NCBI RefSeq assembly: GCF_013304735.1
Contig: NZ_JAAITI010000002.1
Coordinates: 177,308 to 241,307, forward strand
Reading direction: 5' to 3'
Source: Blautia luti
GTDB taxonomy: Bacteria > Bacillota > Clostridia > Lachnospirales > Lachnospiraceae
DNA: 64,000 nt
Shown: positions 50,707 to 59,591 of the stretch, in pieces
Numbering within the stretch: position 1 is the stretch's first letter
Layout of the letters: every line of letters starts with the position of its first letter
The notes under the pieces: generated by a model
Seen by the model: only the letters and a program-made list of their open reading frames with translations
What the model was told of the DNA's origin: nothing
Database searches by the model: none
Translations under genes and position numbers: made by a program

Positions 50707-52347
50707 ATGATTTCAGCAAACAACATCACACTGCGTGTTGGAAAAAAAGCACTTTTTGAAGACGTTAACATCAAATTTACAGAGGGCAACTGCTATGGAT
50801 TAATCGGCGCTAACGGCGCAGGTAAATCTACATTCCTCAAAATCCTCTCCGGCCAGCTTGAGCCAACAAAGGGTGATATCGTAATCACACCTGGACAAAG
50901 ACTTTCTTTCCTGCAGCAGGATCATTTCAAATATGATGCCTATCCTGTTCTGGATACTGTTATCATGGGTAATGAAAGACTCTATCAGATCATGAAAGAA
51001 AAAGAGGCCATTTACGCAAAAGAAGATTTTACAGACGAAGATGGTATCCGTGCCAGCGAGCTTGAGGGCGAATTTGCGGAGATGAATGGCTGGGAAGCAG
51101 AATCCGATGCCGCTACTCTTCTGAACGGCCTTGGTGTTGACACCGAGTTCCACTATACACAGATGGCAGACCTTACCGGTAGTATGAAAGTCAAGGTCCT
51201 TCTTGCACAGGCCCTCTTCGGAAATCCGGATATCCTTCTTCTGGATGAGCCTACCAACCATCTGGACCTTCCTGCTATTGAATGGCTGGAGGAATTCCTG
51301 ATCAATTTTGATAATACCGTTATCGTAGTATCCCATGACCGTTATTTCCTGAATAAAGTCTGCACACATACTGCTGATATCGACTATGGTAAGATTCAGC
51401 TCTATGCCGGAAACTATGACTTCTGGTTTGAATCCAGCCAGCTTCTGATCAAACAGATGAAAGAAGCCAATAAGAAAAAAGAAGAGAAGATTAAAGAGCT
51501 CCAGGAATTTATTTCCCGTTTCAGTGCCAACGCTTCCAAATCCAAACAGGCAACTTCCAGAAAGCGTGCCCTGGAAAAAATCCAGCTGGACGATATGCGT
51601 CCTTCCAGCCGTAAGTATCCATATATCGACTTCCGTCCAAACCGTGAAATCGGAAACGAAGTCCTTATGGTCGAAAATCTTTCCAAGACTATTGACGGAG
51701 TAAAAGTTCTGGATAATATTTCCTTTACTCTCGGACGTGAAGATAAGGTTGCTTTCGTAGGTGCCAATGAGCAGGCAATTACAACCTTCTTTAAGATTCT
51801 TACAGGAGAGATGGAGCCGGATGAAGGAAATTACAAATGGGGTGTCACCACTTCCCAGGCATATTTTCCGAAGGACAATACCCAGGAGTTTGATAACGAT
51901 CTCACTATCACAGACTGGCTTACACAGTACTCCGAGATCAAGGACGCAACTTATGTACGTGGCTTCCTGGGACGTATGCTTTTCCCTGGCGAGGATGGCG
52001 TGAAACGTGTCCGTGTCCTTTCCGGTGGCGAGAAGGTACGTTGTCTTCTTTCCAAAATGATGATCTCCGGGGCCAATATCCTGATTCTGGATGAGCCTAC
52101 CAACCACCTGGATATGGAGTCCATTACAGCATTAAACAATGGACTGATCAAATTCCCAGGTGTGATTCTTTTCACATCACACGATCATCAGTTTGTACAG
52201 ACAACCGCAAACCGTATCATGGAGATCCTTCCAAACGGCAAACTGGTTGACAAGATCACAACCTATGATGAATATCTCGCAAGCGATGAGATGGCTAAGA
52301 AGCGCCATGTCTTCCAGGTTAATGAAGAAGACGCCCAGGATAACTAA
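50707..52347 (+). CDS. ABC-F family ATP-binding protein (YkpA/YbiT-like)
   Basis: The 546-residue protein has two ABC domains joined by a charged linker (EANKKKEEKIKELQEFISRF, residues ~255-290) and no membrane part, the ABC-F plan. Domain 1 has an intact Walker A (GANGAGKST) and Walker B (LLLDEPTNHLD), but a weak signature (LTGSMKVKV in place of LSGGQ). Domain 2 has an intact signature (LSGGEKVR) and Walker B, but its Walker A reads GANEQAITT without the Lys. One of the two composite ATP sites is thus canonical and the other degenerate. ABC-F proteins act on ribosomes (translation factors or antibiotic protection). No resistance-type specificity is visible. Confidence 0.92.
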   Translation: MISANNITLRVGKKALFEDVNIKFTEGNCYGLIGANGAGKSTFLKILSGQLEPTKGDIVITPGQRLSFLQQDHFKYDAYPVLDTVIMGNERLYQIMKEKEAIYAKEDFTDEDGIRASELEGEFAEMNGWEAESDAATLLNGLGVDTEFHYTQMADLTGSMKVKVLLAQALFGNPDILLLDEPTNHLDLPAIEWLEEFLINFDNTVIVVSHDRYFLNKVCTHTADIDYGKIQLYAGNYDFWFESSQLLIKQMKEANKKKEEKIKELQEFISRFSANASKSKQATSRKRALEKIQLDDMRPSSRKYPYIDFRPNREIGNEVLMVENLSKTIDGVKVLDNISFTLGREDKVAFVGANEQAITTFFKILTGEMEPDEGNYKWGVTTSQAYFPKDNTQEFDNDLTITDWLTQYSEIKDATYVRGFLGRMLFPGEDGVKRVRVLSGGEKVRCLLSKMMISGANILILDEPTNHLDMESITALNNGLIKFPGVILFTSHDHQFVQTTANRIMEILPNGKLVDKITTYDEYLASDEMAKKRHVFQVNEEDAQDN

Positions 52348-52379
52348 ATTTTTTCATAACTACTTTGATGCATGTATTT

Positions 52380-52418
52380 CCCCTGCCTGCTTATAAAAAG
52401 CAGATGCAGGGGATTTTT
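52380..52418 (+). terminator. Intrinsic terminator of the ABC-F gene
   Basis: CCCCTGC (52380-52386) pairs with GCAGGGG (52406-52412), and the inner CTGCTT pairs with AAGCAG. ATTTTTG follows. Confidence 0.75.
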
Positions 52419-52425
52419 GTCAGTA

Positions 52426-52470
52426 AAAAAGCTCCTGCCGCAGGTTTTCCCCGCATGCAGAAGCTTTTTA
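52426..52470 (-). terminator. Intrinsic terminator of the ybaK gene
   Basis: On the minus strand AAAAAGCTTCTGC pairs with GCAGGAGCTTTTTT (one mismatch), with the T-run on the exit side. It lies 22 bases after the ybaK stop. Confidence 0.7.
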
Positions 52471-52492
52471 GTATTTCTTTTTTGTCAATCCG

Positions 52493-52972
52493 TTACTCCA
52501 TTGTGATCGGAGCAAGTTTTCCCTGTGTCACATCCAGGAGATCTTTAAGTGGAACTTTCAGAGTAAGCCCTACTCTTCCGCCACTCACATAAATTTTCTC
52601 AAAATTCTCCGCTGACTGATCAAATACTACCGGATAATTCTTCTTCATTCCAAGAGGACTGCAGCCTCCTCGGATATAGCCGGTAATCTTCGTAAGATCT
52701 TTCACATGAATCATATCTACCGTTTTTTCTCCAACGGATTTCGCCGCCGCTTTCCTGTCTACCTCTTTTTCGATCGGAACCACAAATACATAATAGCCAC
52801 CACTTTTTCCTTCCATAACCAGAGTTTTAAAAGATTGATCATGAGGCGCACCTGTAATATCCGCACAGTGGATTCCGTCAATAAATTCTCCGCAGTCATA
52901 GGCGATTGCCTCGTATTTCACTTTTTTTCTGTCAAGCATACGCATCGCATTGGTCTTCGCTTCTTTTCCCAT
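52493..52972 (-). CDS. ybaK: Cys-tRNA(Pro)/Cys-tRNA(Cys) deacylase YbaK
   Basis: The product is a ~159-residue YbaK/EbsC-family protein: AMRMLDRKKVKYEAIAYDCGEF, DQSFKTLVMEGKSGGYYVFVVPIEKEVDRKAAAK (with the conserved catalytic Lys), and GYIRGGCSPLGMKKNYPVVFD. It hydrolyses mischarged Cys-tRNA(Pro). The ATG at 52972 (GGGGAG seven bases before) is better placed than a GTG nine bases earlier. It follows the DUF4203-like gene after a short gap on the same strand. Confidence 0.93.
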   Translation of the reverse strand: MGKEAKTNAMRMLDRKKVKYEAIAYDCGEFIDGIHCADITGAPHDQSFKTLVMEGKSGGYYVFVVPIEKEVDRKAAAKSVGEKTVDMIHVKDLTKITGYIRGGCSPLGMKKNYPVVFDQSAENFEKIYVSGGRVGLTLKVPLKDLLDVTQGKLAPITME

Positions 52973-52996
52973 TTCTGTCACTCCCCGAATTTTCTC

Positions 52997-54247
52997 TTAA
53001 TTATCTTTCCATTCATCATAATCTTCCGTATCTGTAGCTTCTGTGGATTTCAGATCATCATAATCTGCCATATTTTCAATGTCCATCTGTCTTTTTCTCT
53101 GCTGGCGTCTTTCAAAATCATCATATGTATCCACAGGTTCTTCATAAACATCATCATAATAAGAAACGTCACGATCTTCTGGCTCCGAATCATTATAACG
53201 GGATCTTCGGCCGCTCTGTCCGCTGTTTCCAGACGAATTACGGCCTTGGCTTCTTCTTGTATCAGAAGAATAATTTCGGCTTGTGCTACTTCGTCTTCGA
53301 TCCGGGGAACTGTTTCTTTCCGATGCCGTTCTTCTGCCGGCGCTAGCGCTGCTTCTCGCACTTCTTCGGTTGTCCGAAGAACTGTCTTCTTCTCTTCTGC
53401 GGATTCTTCTCTGAATATCTGCTGATTTTTTTCTGTCAGAATATTCTTTATTACGCCCTGTATTCCTGCGGGAATACCTTTCATCAGAATCTGTATTTCG
53501 TATTCTGCTTTCCGAACGTCTATCTGAAGGATTTTTATATAAGTCTTCTCTGTTATATTTAGAATCATATTCCTGACTGTTGGAAGCATTTTTCTTTCTT
53601 ATTCGTTTATCTGTATCTTCGTATGGTTCTTCCTCATCCTCTTCCTCATCATAATGATCCTTGTTAATTGCAAACTGGATAAGCATACCAAGAAGCGCAA
53701 TTCCAGCCGCCATGCCAATCCCATAGGGAAACTGTGCCAGACCGCCTATCTGAGCGATAGAAATTCCGGCCAGAACTCCTCCAAGCACACTGGTTCCGAT
53801 AATAATCACACCTTTTGCATAGCGCATGGCCAGAACACCAAGTCCTACACCAATTAAAATGCAGAGAAAGAAAGAAAACGAACTGGTCGGATGAACCAGA
53901 TAAATGCTTAAGGATATTCCAATGCCAAATCCCAGCACAAAAATACCCGCCCTGTAAATCAAAAAAGAAACAATTGCCAGTACAATACCCAGACCAGCCA
54001 TCGCACCCACAATTACCATTTTATCCTGGACACCGGATATATAAGTTGCCGCAAAACCGCCTCCGGCGCCGATGAGAAATCCGAAAATCATCATCCAGAA
54101 CCGCAAGATACGGTATCCAAGAATACAATTCATAAGGCCAAAAACACAAATCACACCATACACGATTACCATAAGCTGGCCGACTTGTTCCATTCCTCCA
54201 ACCCTCTGTATCATATCAAACACTCTTGATAGCATATCCATATTCAT
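52997..54247 (-). CDS. DUF4203-like membrane protein with long charged tail
   Basis: The 416-residue protein has an N-terminal membrane half (residues ~20-210, about seven hydrophobic segments rich in Gly, such as FGFLIGAGGGFAATYI and SVLGGVLAGISIAQIGGLAQF), resembling DUF4203/TMEM198-type proteins. The C-terminal half is a long hydrophilic tail of Arg, Ser, Asp and Glu (DEEEDEEEPYEDTDKRIRKK and RRS-type repeats), probably disordered and cytoplasmic. The role is unknown. An Arg/Ser-rich tail suggests binding to nucleic acid or polyphosphate, but that is only inference. Confidence 0.75.
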   Translation of the reverse strand: MNMDMLSRVFDMIQRVGGMEQVGQLMVIVYGVICVFGLMNCILGYRILRFWMMIFGFLIGAGGGFAATYISGVQDKMVIVGAMAGLGIVLAIVSFLIYRAGIFVLGFGIGISLSIYLVHPTSSFSFFLCILIGVGLGVLAMRYAKGVIIIGTSVLGGVLAGISIAQIGGLAQFPYGIGMAAGIALLGMLIQFAINKDHYDEEEDEEEPYEDTDKRIRKKNASNSQEYDSKYNREDLYKNPSDRRSESRIRNTDSDERYSRRNTGRNKEYSDRKKSADIQRRIRRREEDSSSDNRRSARSSASAGRRTASERNSSPDRRRSSTSRNYSSDTRRSQGRNSSGNSGQSGRRSRYNDSEPEDRDVSYYDDVYEEPVDTYDDFERRQQRKRQMDIENMADYDDLKSTEATDTEDYDEWKDN

Positions 54248-54324
54248 TATCCTGCTCCTTTCTTTTTCAAACTTCTTTTATAATCAAAGCCTTCTGCCAT
54301 ATATCCGTAAACACAATCCTATAT

Positions 54325-55533
54325 TCAAAAAATAAAATATATGGTATAAAAATTATTCAACACTCCATAATGATACTCTACCTGTCCAAGACCATTCAGT
54401 TTCATATAATACTGTGCTACCCTCTGTACTTCTCCACCGTCCAGCCATTCCTTACAAGCCGCATCAAAAGCTTCCTGATTGCTGAATTTAAAACGTACCA
54501 CTGCTGCACCATTATCCAGTCTCATTTTACAGTAGTCATCTATTGTCTGCCAGTCATATTCATCAAAACATCCCTGATTCAAAACATAAAAGTTCAGATC
54601 CTTCGCTGTACATTTGGGAACTGTCAGCTCTTCTGATGGTGTATAGGTTTTTTCATATTCTTCCGGGAAAGGACAGAGATAATCATAAATTGTAGTCTTA
54701 TGTTCTTCCAGCTGAGCTGCATCCCCATTCAAAAAATCCGGCTGATCTCCGTTTATCGCATCTACATAATAATACGCTTCGCCTATTTTTACAATATCCC
54801 ATGCATGTCCTTCTGTACTTTCTCTCGTACTTCCATCCACATAAATACATGGAACATCCAATCTTTCCAGAAGATACTGGACAGCTCCCGCGTACCCTGC
54901 ACATACAGCAGCTTTTTTCCAGAATACCCCGGCAATACTCTGGTCATCTTCCCCGGACTGATATTCTGTCGTATCTATAATATAGGTATAAACAATACGA
55001 ACCTTTTCATAATCACTGGCATCTTCCGGAATCAATTTTCTGACCGCTTGAAATCCCCCTTCCATCGCTGTCTGAATCTCTTCTATCTGACTGTCTGTAT
55101 AAGTGTATCCAGGCGCAAATGTACAATAATCACTGTCTGAATATGTTGTTTTATAAATTTTTTCACGATTATGTACCCAAAAAATTTCCGGATGGTCTTT
55201 CAGTACTGCATGATAACTTCTGTCAATGCTATCATCATCCGAAAGTGTCAGATAAAAATCATTTTCCCGTGCGCGAATTCCACGAAGGATTTCCCTGTAC
55301 ACTCTCTGTTCTTCTTCACTTAGCTGTTTGAAGTAATATTCCTGATGTCCTTCTTCACTCTGCGCCACTTCCATCTGGCGCAGTTTTTCCACCTCTTCCG
55401 GCTCTCCCGAAAAAACGCTTCTGGCAATAGCTCGGATTTGATCAAAAGCACCAGCCTGTACGTTGCATGGCTGAAACACAAGCGCCAGGATCACTGCGAT
55501 TGTTATTATGCGGCTTGAAAAAATTTTTTTCAT
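54325..55533 (-). CDS. Secreted transglutaminase-like protein
   Basis: The 402-residue protein has a signal peptide (residues 1-27, cut after VQA). An alpha-helical region follows, then a transglutaminase-like domain with the catalytic triad Cys211 (AAVCAGYAG), His243 (EGHAWDIV) and Asp258 (YYYVDAIN). Such domains act as peptidases or acyltransferases at the cell surface. The C-terminal ~90 residues hold a further small domain (NFYVLNQGCFDEYDWQ). It is downstream of an NlpC/P60 gene on the same strand and separated from it by a weak terminator. Confidence 0.88.
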   Translation of the reverse strand: MKKIFSSRIITIAVILALVFQPCNVQAGAFDQIRAIARSVFSGEPEEVEKLRQMEVAQSEEGHQEYYFKQLSEEEQRVYREILRGIRARENDFYLTLSDDDSIDRSYHAVLKDHPEIFWVHNREKIYKTTYSDSDYCTFAPGYTYTDSQIEEIQTAMEGGFQAVRKLIPEDASDYEKVRIVYTYIIDTTEYQSGEDDQSIAGVFWKKAAVCAGYAGAVQYLLERLDVPCIYVDGSTRESTEGHAWDIVKIGEAYYYVDAINGDQPDFLNGDAAQLEEHKTTIYDYLCPFPEEYEKTYTPSEELTVPKCTAKDLNFYVLNQGCFDEYDWQTIDDYCKMRLDNGAAVVRFKFSNQEAFDAACKEWLDGGEVQRVAQYYMKLNGLGQVEYHYGVLNNFYTIYFIF

Positions 55534-55578
55534 TTTTTATCCTCGTTATATTTTCGCTCTTAAATACCGATTATAAGA

Positions 55579-55608
55579 AAGGGCAGCCTCCCACAGGAAA
55601 CTGCCCTT
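55579..55608 (-). terminator. Probable terminator between NlpC/P60 and transglutaminase genes
   Basis: On the minus strand AAGGGCAG pairs perfectly with CTGCCCTT around a 14-base loop, then TCTTAT. The T-run is short, so termination may be partial. Confidence 0.6.
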
Positions 55609-55624
55609 ATCACGCCACTGTTTC

Positions 55625-57541
55625 TTAATTCTCGATTTCCAGTGCCTCTACATCGTCAAAAGTGCTTACCGCATCATTAATGGCTTCCGTATCCAGAATC
55701 AAATCCTCAACTTCTTCATCATCTTCATCATCCTGAAGTGACTTATTCTTAAAATTCTCAAGAAGATTATTGGAAACTGTATCACTGGATGCAAGAGCGT
55801 CCTGAAGCGCTGTGGATTTTACAACATCTGTAAGAAGTTCTTCTGCATTTGCTTCTGTCACAGCATTTTCCGTATTTTCACTGGTTGTATCCACCGTTGT
55901 ATTCGAATAGAAGGACGGCTGTCTGATATAGCGGAAACTTGCACTGTAGGCTTCCCCTACAGTTACTCCGTTTTTACTTGAAGAGCAATGTACCGCAATC
56001 CAGTCTCCAGAATCTGTTTTACCACAAAGAATTCCTACGTGGTTATCACTTCCGGACTCCGGTCCACGCTGAAATACAAGATCTCCAGGCTGTGCATCTG
56101 CCTCACTGACAACATTTGCCTTCTCCCACTGATCAGAAGTTCCATCTCCAACAGCTGCCTGCATTCCCTGATCCTGATATCCATTGATAACTGCCCAGGT
56201 AACAAAACCGCTGCAGTCCAGACCATACGCACGCAGTGTGCCGGAACTTTTGCTGCCTTCTGCTGAAACTTTCTCAACAGTTCCCCAGCTTGGGTCTTCC
56301 CCAATCACGGTTGATTTACCGCCCCAGAAATATCCCACTTTACCAACCAGAGAGTACGCTGCCGCGATGACATCCACACGATCCTCAGATACATTGTCAC
56401 CAACGCTCTCCCGCACAAATCCCTTGGAGGCAGTAACAACCGCACAGAGAAGTTTACAGTCTGTCTCTACATATTTCTTAAGAATCGTACGGTCACTCTT
56501 GGCAATATTATTCTTCTTAATATAGTAGTTAATTTTTCGGTTTCCGTAGGATACCTTTGTGATATCCTGCTTGTCTCTGACAATCGGATTCATCTCTGCA
56601 AAAATTCTTGCAAGATCTTCCTTGCAGGATGCATCCAGTGTGAAAGATGTTTCACCGCTTTTACTCTTCTCATAAATATAAATAGCCAGAATGTCCTGCC
56701 AGTTACGTACTACAAGTGTAGAATCGGTAAGTTTGTTTTTTTCTTTATATTCCTTCTCTATCGCATCCATAACAGATGCAAAATCATCAGAAAATGTTAA
56801 GTGGTAATTATTCTTAAGGCTATCAAGATAAAAATCTTTACCTGCATGAAGATTGGATACCATATTTGTTACATATACCGGATTCCCAATCTGTGTAGCT
56901 GTTGCATTATTTCCATCTGTAATATCTGAATTTCCGTTACCGGAATTATTGTTATTATTTGCTTTCTTCTGTATATCCGCAAGTTTCTGTTCTGCGTCAG
57001 TCAGAGTTGCATAATTTGTAACCTTGGCTTTTTCTGCATCTGATAATGCATCATAAGCTGCACGGGCAGCTGCAATTTCTGTCTGAGAATCCGCAGTGAC
57101 CGTTTTGTCTGCCAAAGCATTAATCCGATTAATGACAGCCTGCACTTTAGCCTCATCCACTGCCGCCGGTGTTGCTGTAGGCTGTGGTGTCTCTGTTGGT
57201 ACCGGTGTCGCTGTTGGCGCCGGTGTTGGTGTTTCCGTTGGTGCCGGAGTCGGTGTCTCCGTTGGCTGCGGTGTTTCCGTAGGTTCTGGTGTTGGCGTTT
57301 CCGTTGGCTCCGGTGCTGGCGTCTCCGTCGGCTGCGGCGCTTCTGTCGGCTGCGGTGCCTCTGTCGGTTCCGGTTCTGACGGAACTTCAGGCTCTGTTAC
57401 CTCCTCACCTCCATCGGAAAAATCCCCGTCGGCTGCAACTGTTTCTGTCGCGTCAGCTGCTCTGACGCCGGTTGGGCATGCCAGTACCATAGCTGATAAC
57501 ATCGTGATGCAAAAAAACTTATTAAGGTACTTGTTCTTCAT
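55625..57541 (-). CDS. Secreted NlpC/P60 peptidoglycan hydrolase with Pro/Thr/Glu linker
   Basis: The 638-residue protein has a signal peptide (1-28), then a PTETP-type repeat linker (~50-126), a helical bundle segment (ADAKVQAVINRINAL, ~130-195) and an Asn/Gly spacer. An uncharacterised region spans ~215-385, the NlpC/P60 domain ~388-545, and an acidic tail (DDEDDEEVEDLILD) ends it. The peptidase residues are Cys443 (LDCSGF), His501 (DNHVGIL) and His518 (AVHCSS). It probably cuts stem peptides in the wall. The low-complexity linker is coded by a repeated DNA stretch at about 57160-57400. GGGAG precedes the ATG. Confidence 0.92.
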   Translation of the reverse strand: MKNKYLNKFFCITMLSAMVLACPTGVRAADATETVAADGDFSDGGEEVTEPEVPSEPEPTEAPQPTEAPQPTETPAPEPTETPTPEPTETPQPTETPTPAPTETPTPAPTATPVPTETPQPTATPAAVDEAKVQAVINRINALADKTVTADSQTEIAAARAAYDALSDAEKAKVTNYATLTDAEQKLADIQKKANNNNNSGNGNSDITDGNNATATQIGNPVYVTNMVSNLHAGKDFYLDSLKNNYHLTFSDDFASVMDAIEKEYKEKNKLTDSTLVVRNWQDILAIYIYEKSKSGETSFTLDASCKEDLARIFAEMNPIVRDKQDITKVSYGNRKINYYIKKNNIAKSDRTILKKYVETDCKLLCAVVTASKGFVRESVGDNVSEDRVDVIAAAYSLVGKVGYFWGGKSTVIGEDPSWGTVEKVSAEGSKSSGTLRAYGLDCSGFVTWAVINGYQDQGMQAAVGDGTSDQWEKANVVSEADAQPGDLVFQRGPESGSDNHVGILCGKTDSGDWIAVHCSSSKNGVTVGEAYSASFRYIRQPSFYSNTTVDTTSENTENAVTEANAEELLTDVVKSTALQDALASSDTVSNNLLENFKNKSLQDDEDDEEVEDLILDTEAINDAVSTFDDVEALEIEN

Positions 57542-57751
57542 ATTTATTAAGATGCTCCCTTCTTTCCTTGAACATCCCTTTACTTCCCCTATAATAAAGG
57601 TCTGACTTAAACCATTTTAGATAACCTAAAGTTTAACTCCACTTATTTTAGCATAGGAATTTTGTGAAATCAACCGTTCTCACCGGATATACTTTTCAAT
57701 TTATCTATTTTTCACTTTTTATTCACATTTTCGTAAGAAACATTTATATTC

Positions 57752-57783
57752 AAAAAACTGCGATGTTTTCACACCGCAGTTTT
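57752..57783 (-). terminator. Terminator of the phospholipase-like gene
   Basis: On the minus strand AAAACTGCG pairs with CGCAGTTTT around a 12-base loop, with TT and an AT-rich run following. It lies just after the stop at 57795. Confidence 0.7.
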
Positions 57784-57794
57784 CTCGTATACTG

Positions 57795-58391
57795 TCAGAC
57801 AGCAGTTACCGGCTGTCCTTCCATATGAAACTGTCTTCTGACACAGAGCTGAAAAATTCCTTGTATCACCTGATAACATACACTGAGAATAAAGCGAATA
57901 TCATCCGCAATACAGCGTGGGCTTTCCAGATAATACGCATGACGTTCACGAATATACTCCACAAGCTCCTCAAAGCTGTCAAAATGCTTCGCTTCTTCCA
58001 GCTGGCTATCTGCTCTGCCACTTAAAATGCATTCTTTCAACCGGTTCTTCAGCTCTGCCTCATAGGAATTATGTTCTGCAAGACTCCCTTTATATGTCCT
58101 GTTATGAGGAAAAGTAAAATAATCAGCCATATAATGCATGACCTCACCGAATCTACGCCAATACACCCTGGCATTTTCTTCCTCCGGGTTTCTCTCAACC
58201 AGTTCCTTCATCTTATTCTGAAGCTGATTGAATGTTCCAAAAAACTCATGTCTGGTAGTAAGAAACGACGGTCTCAGATCCGGCATAATGTTACCCAGGC
58301 AAAACGCTTTTCTGTGTTGCTGAAGACTGTACACCTCAGACATCTGATCAGCCAGGTATCTGCCCAACAGTATATGTGATTTTTTACGCAA
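57795..58391 (-). CDS. Zinc-dependent phospholipase C family protein
   Basis: The 198-residue protein resembles zinc-dependent phospholipase C / S1-P1-fold proteins: HILLGRYLADQMSE, FCLGNIMPDLRPSF, GEVMHYMADYFTFPHN and HNSYEAELKNRL carry the His/Asp metal ligands. Similar short members in Firmicutes have unclear substrates. No signal peptide is seen, unlike true secreted phospholipases. The start is a TTG with AGAGGGA ahead. The upstream spacer also carries a copy of the metA 3' end. Confidence 0.8.
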   Translation of the reverse strand: MRKKSHILLGRYLADQMSEVYSLQQHRKAFCLGNIMPDLRPSFLTTRHEFFGTFNQLQNKMKELVERNPEEENARVYWRRFGEVMHYMADYFTFPHNRTYKGSLAEHNSYEAELKNRLKECILSGRADSQLEEAKHFDSFEELVEYIRERHAYYLESPRCIADDIRFILSVCYQVIQGIFQLCVRRQFHMEGQPVTAV

Positions 58392-58572
58392 TTTTTTCCC
58401 TCTTCCTTCTTTCCTGATTCAGGCCGCGACCGGATACAACAGTAAAATGGCCCCGCCGGTCAGCTGCCGGAATCCGCAAATTCTTCGTTTGTCGGAACCA
58501 ACTTTACTATAGCACCAATCCTTTAAATAAGCAAATAAAGTTTGCATAAAATAAATGTTTTTTCTTTCCAGT

Positions 58573-58628
58573 TTAAATCTCCCTAAAATCCGGTGCTCCG
58601 TACAGATCGTATGGGGTGCTCTGGTATA
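58573..58628. repeat. Direct repeat, distal copy of the metA 3' end (56 bp)
   Basis: This copy matches 59536-59591 at 55 of 56 bases. In the metA frame (minus strand) it codes the last 17 residues (QSTPYDLYGAPDFREI and one before) plus the stop; the one difference is silent (Phe TTT instead of TTC). Beyond both ends the flanking bases differ completely. Confidence 0.9.
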
Positions 58629-58671
58629 AGAAAGAACTGCTTTCTGAGATGGCAGGATAAGCAGATCAACG

Positions 58672-58700
58672 TTGAATGTTTTGCTTCAATCCGGTATAAT
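58672..58700 (+). promoter_or_regulatory. Predicted promoter of the Uma2 gene
   Basis: TTGAAT (58672-58677), exactly 17 bases, then a perfect TATAAT (58695-58700), about 40 bases before the start codon. It lies within the segment bounded by the two metA-end repeats. Confidence 0.6.
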
Positions 58701-58741
58701 AATAACAGGAACCTGACTTATTAAGAAGGGAGCGTGAAAAT

Positions 58742-59284
58742 ATGCCATTACTCAAAGAAGATACTTATACTATAGAAGATATATATGCTCTTCCAGAGCG
58801 AGAACGTGCTGAACTGATTGACGGACAAATTTATTATATGGCTCCGCCCAGTCGTAAACATCAGCGGATTTCAACAAGGCTTACTAGCATTATTGATCGT
58901 TACATTGAAGATCATCAAGGACAATGTCAAGTTTATGCTGCCCCGTTTGCTGTTTATCTGGATGAATCCACAAACACATATGTGGAACCGGATATCTCTG
59001 TTATCTGTGATCCAAATAAACTGAATGACAAGGGCTGCAATGGTGCTCCTGACTGGATCATTGAGATTGTATCTCCTGCAAGTAAACGGATGGATTACTA
59101 CAACAAGCTCTTTAAATACAGAACCGCAGGCGTAAAAGAATATTGGATTGTTGATCCTGACAAGAGCAGAATTATTGTATACAATTTTGAGCAATCTACT
59201 ATGGAGGAATATTCCTTTACGGATTCTGTCAAGGCTGGAATTTACAGTGATCTGTTGATTGATTTTAGTATATTAAATTTTTAA
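58742..59284 (+). CDS. Uma2 family (DUF820) PD-(D/E)XK nuclease-like protein
   Basis: The 180-residue Uma2 protein has YTIEDIYALPERERAELIDG at the start and then the PD-(D/E)XK core: EPDISVICD, DWIIEIVSPAS and the downstream Lys in KLFKYRTAGVKEYWIVD. Uma2 proteins are presumed endonucleases, very numerous in cyanobacteria and scattered in Firmicutes; their roles are unknown, and links to mobile DNA have been suggested. It has its own promoter and terminator and sits between two copies of the metA 3' end, so it may have arrived as a small insertion. GAAGGGAG precedes the ATG. Confidence 0.92.
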   Translation: MPLLKEDTYTIEDIYALPERERAELIDGQIYYMAPPSRKHQRISTRLTSIIDRYIEDHQGQCQVYAAPFAVYLDESTNTYVEPDISVICDPNKLNDKGCNGAPDWIIEIVSPASKRMDYYNKLFKYRTAGVKEYWIVDPDKSRIIVYNFEQSTMEEYSFTDSVKAGIYSDLLIDFSILNF

Positions 59285-59333
59285 CATAATTGTATTCTAA
59301 CCACTCTCAAAATTGAAGTTTTTCCGAAAAACA

Positions 59334-59380
59334 AAAGTTGGCGATTCCCTATATAGGACAAGGGTTTACGCCAACTTTTT
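59334..59380 (+). terminator. Terminator of the Uma2 gene
   Basis: AAGTTGGCG (59335-59343) pairs perfectly with CGCCAACTT (59369-59377), followed by a T-run (TTTTTATT). A diverged copy of the right arm (TTTACGACAACTTAT) recurs near 59447-59461. The rest of the spacer up to 59535 is AT-rich, with no gene seen. Confidence 0.75.
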
Positions 59381-59535
59381 ATTATATCTCTCTTGAAATT
59401 TTATCTACACCATTTTTACCCCATTTTTGTAAAAACTTTCGTGAATTTACGACAACTTATATGAAGTTATCCGCCCTCTTCCATTTTCATGCCAAAATCC
59501 CCAGAAACAGCTCAACCATGCGGTTTTCAAGTCCC

Positions 59536-59591
59536 TTAAATCTCCCTGAAATCCGGTGCTCCGTACAGATCGTATGGGGTGCTCTGGTATA
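59536..59591. repeat. Direct repeat, proximal copy: 3' end of metA (56 bp)
   Basis: This is the intact end of metA itself, starting exactly at its stop codon. It is repeated with one silent change at 58573-58628, 963 bases away, on the far side of the Uma2 gene. Confidence 0.9.

Larger units (their letters stand above)
58392..58741. other. Spacer with a copy of the metA 3' end and the Uma2 promoter
   Basis: These 350 bases lie between the divergent phospholipase-like gene and the Uma2 gene. They hold the 56-bp metA-end copy (58573-58628) and the promoter at 58672-58700. The remainder (58392-58572) is G/C-rich near 58430-58480, then AT-rich, with no gene seen. Confidence 0.7.

Noticed and set aside
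50800..52107. A 435-codon open frame antisense to the ABC-F gene
   Set aside because: Same kind of codon shadow; the plus-strand frame has all ABC-F motifs and no gene signals support the other strand.
57160..57400. Tandem DNA repeat suggesting a CRISPR-like or satellite array
   Set aside because: It is the coding stretch for the PTETP-type linker of the NlpC/P60 protein; units are short, irregular and in frame.
59381..59535. Remnant of a tyrosine recombinase next to the metA-end repeat
   Set aside because: The minus-strand reading gives only a few short peptides between stops; nothing could be matched to an integrase with confidence.
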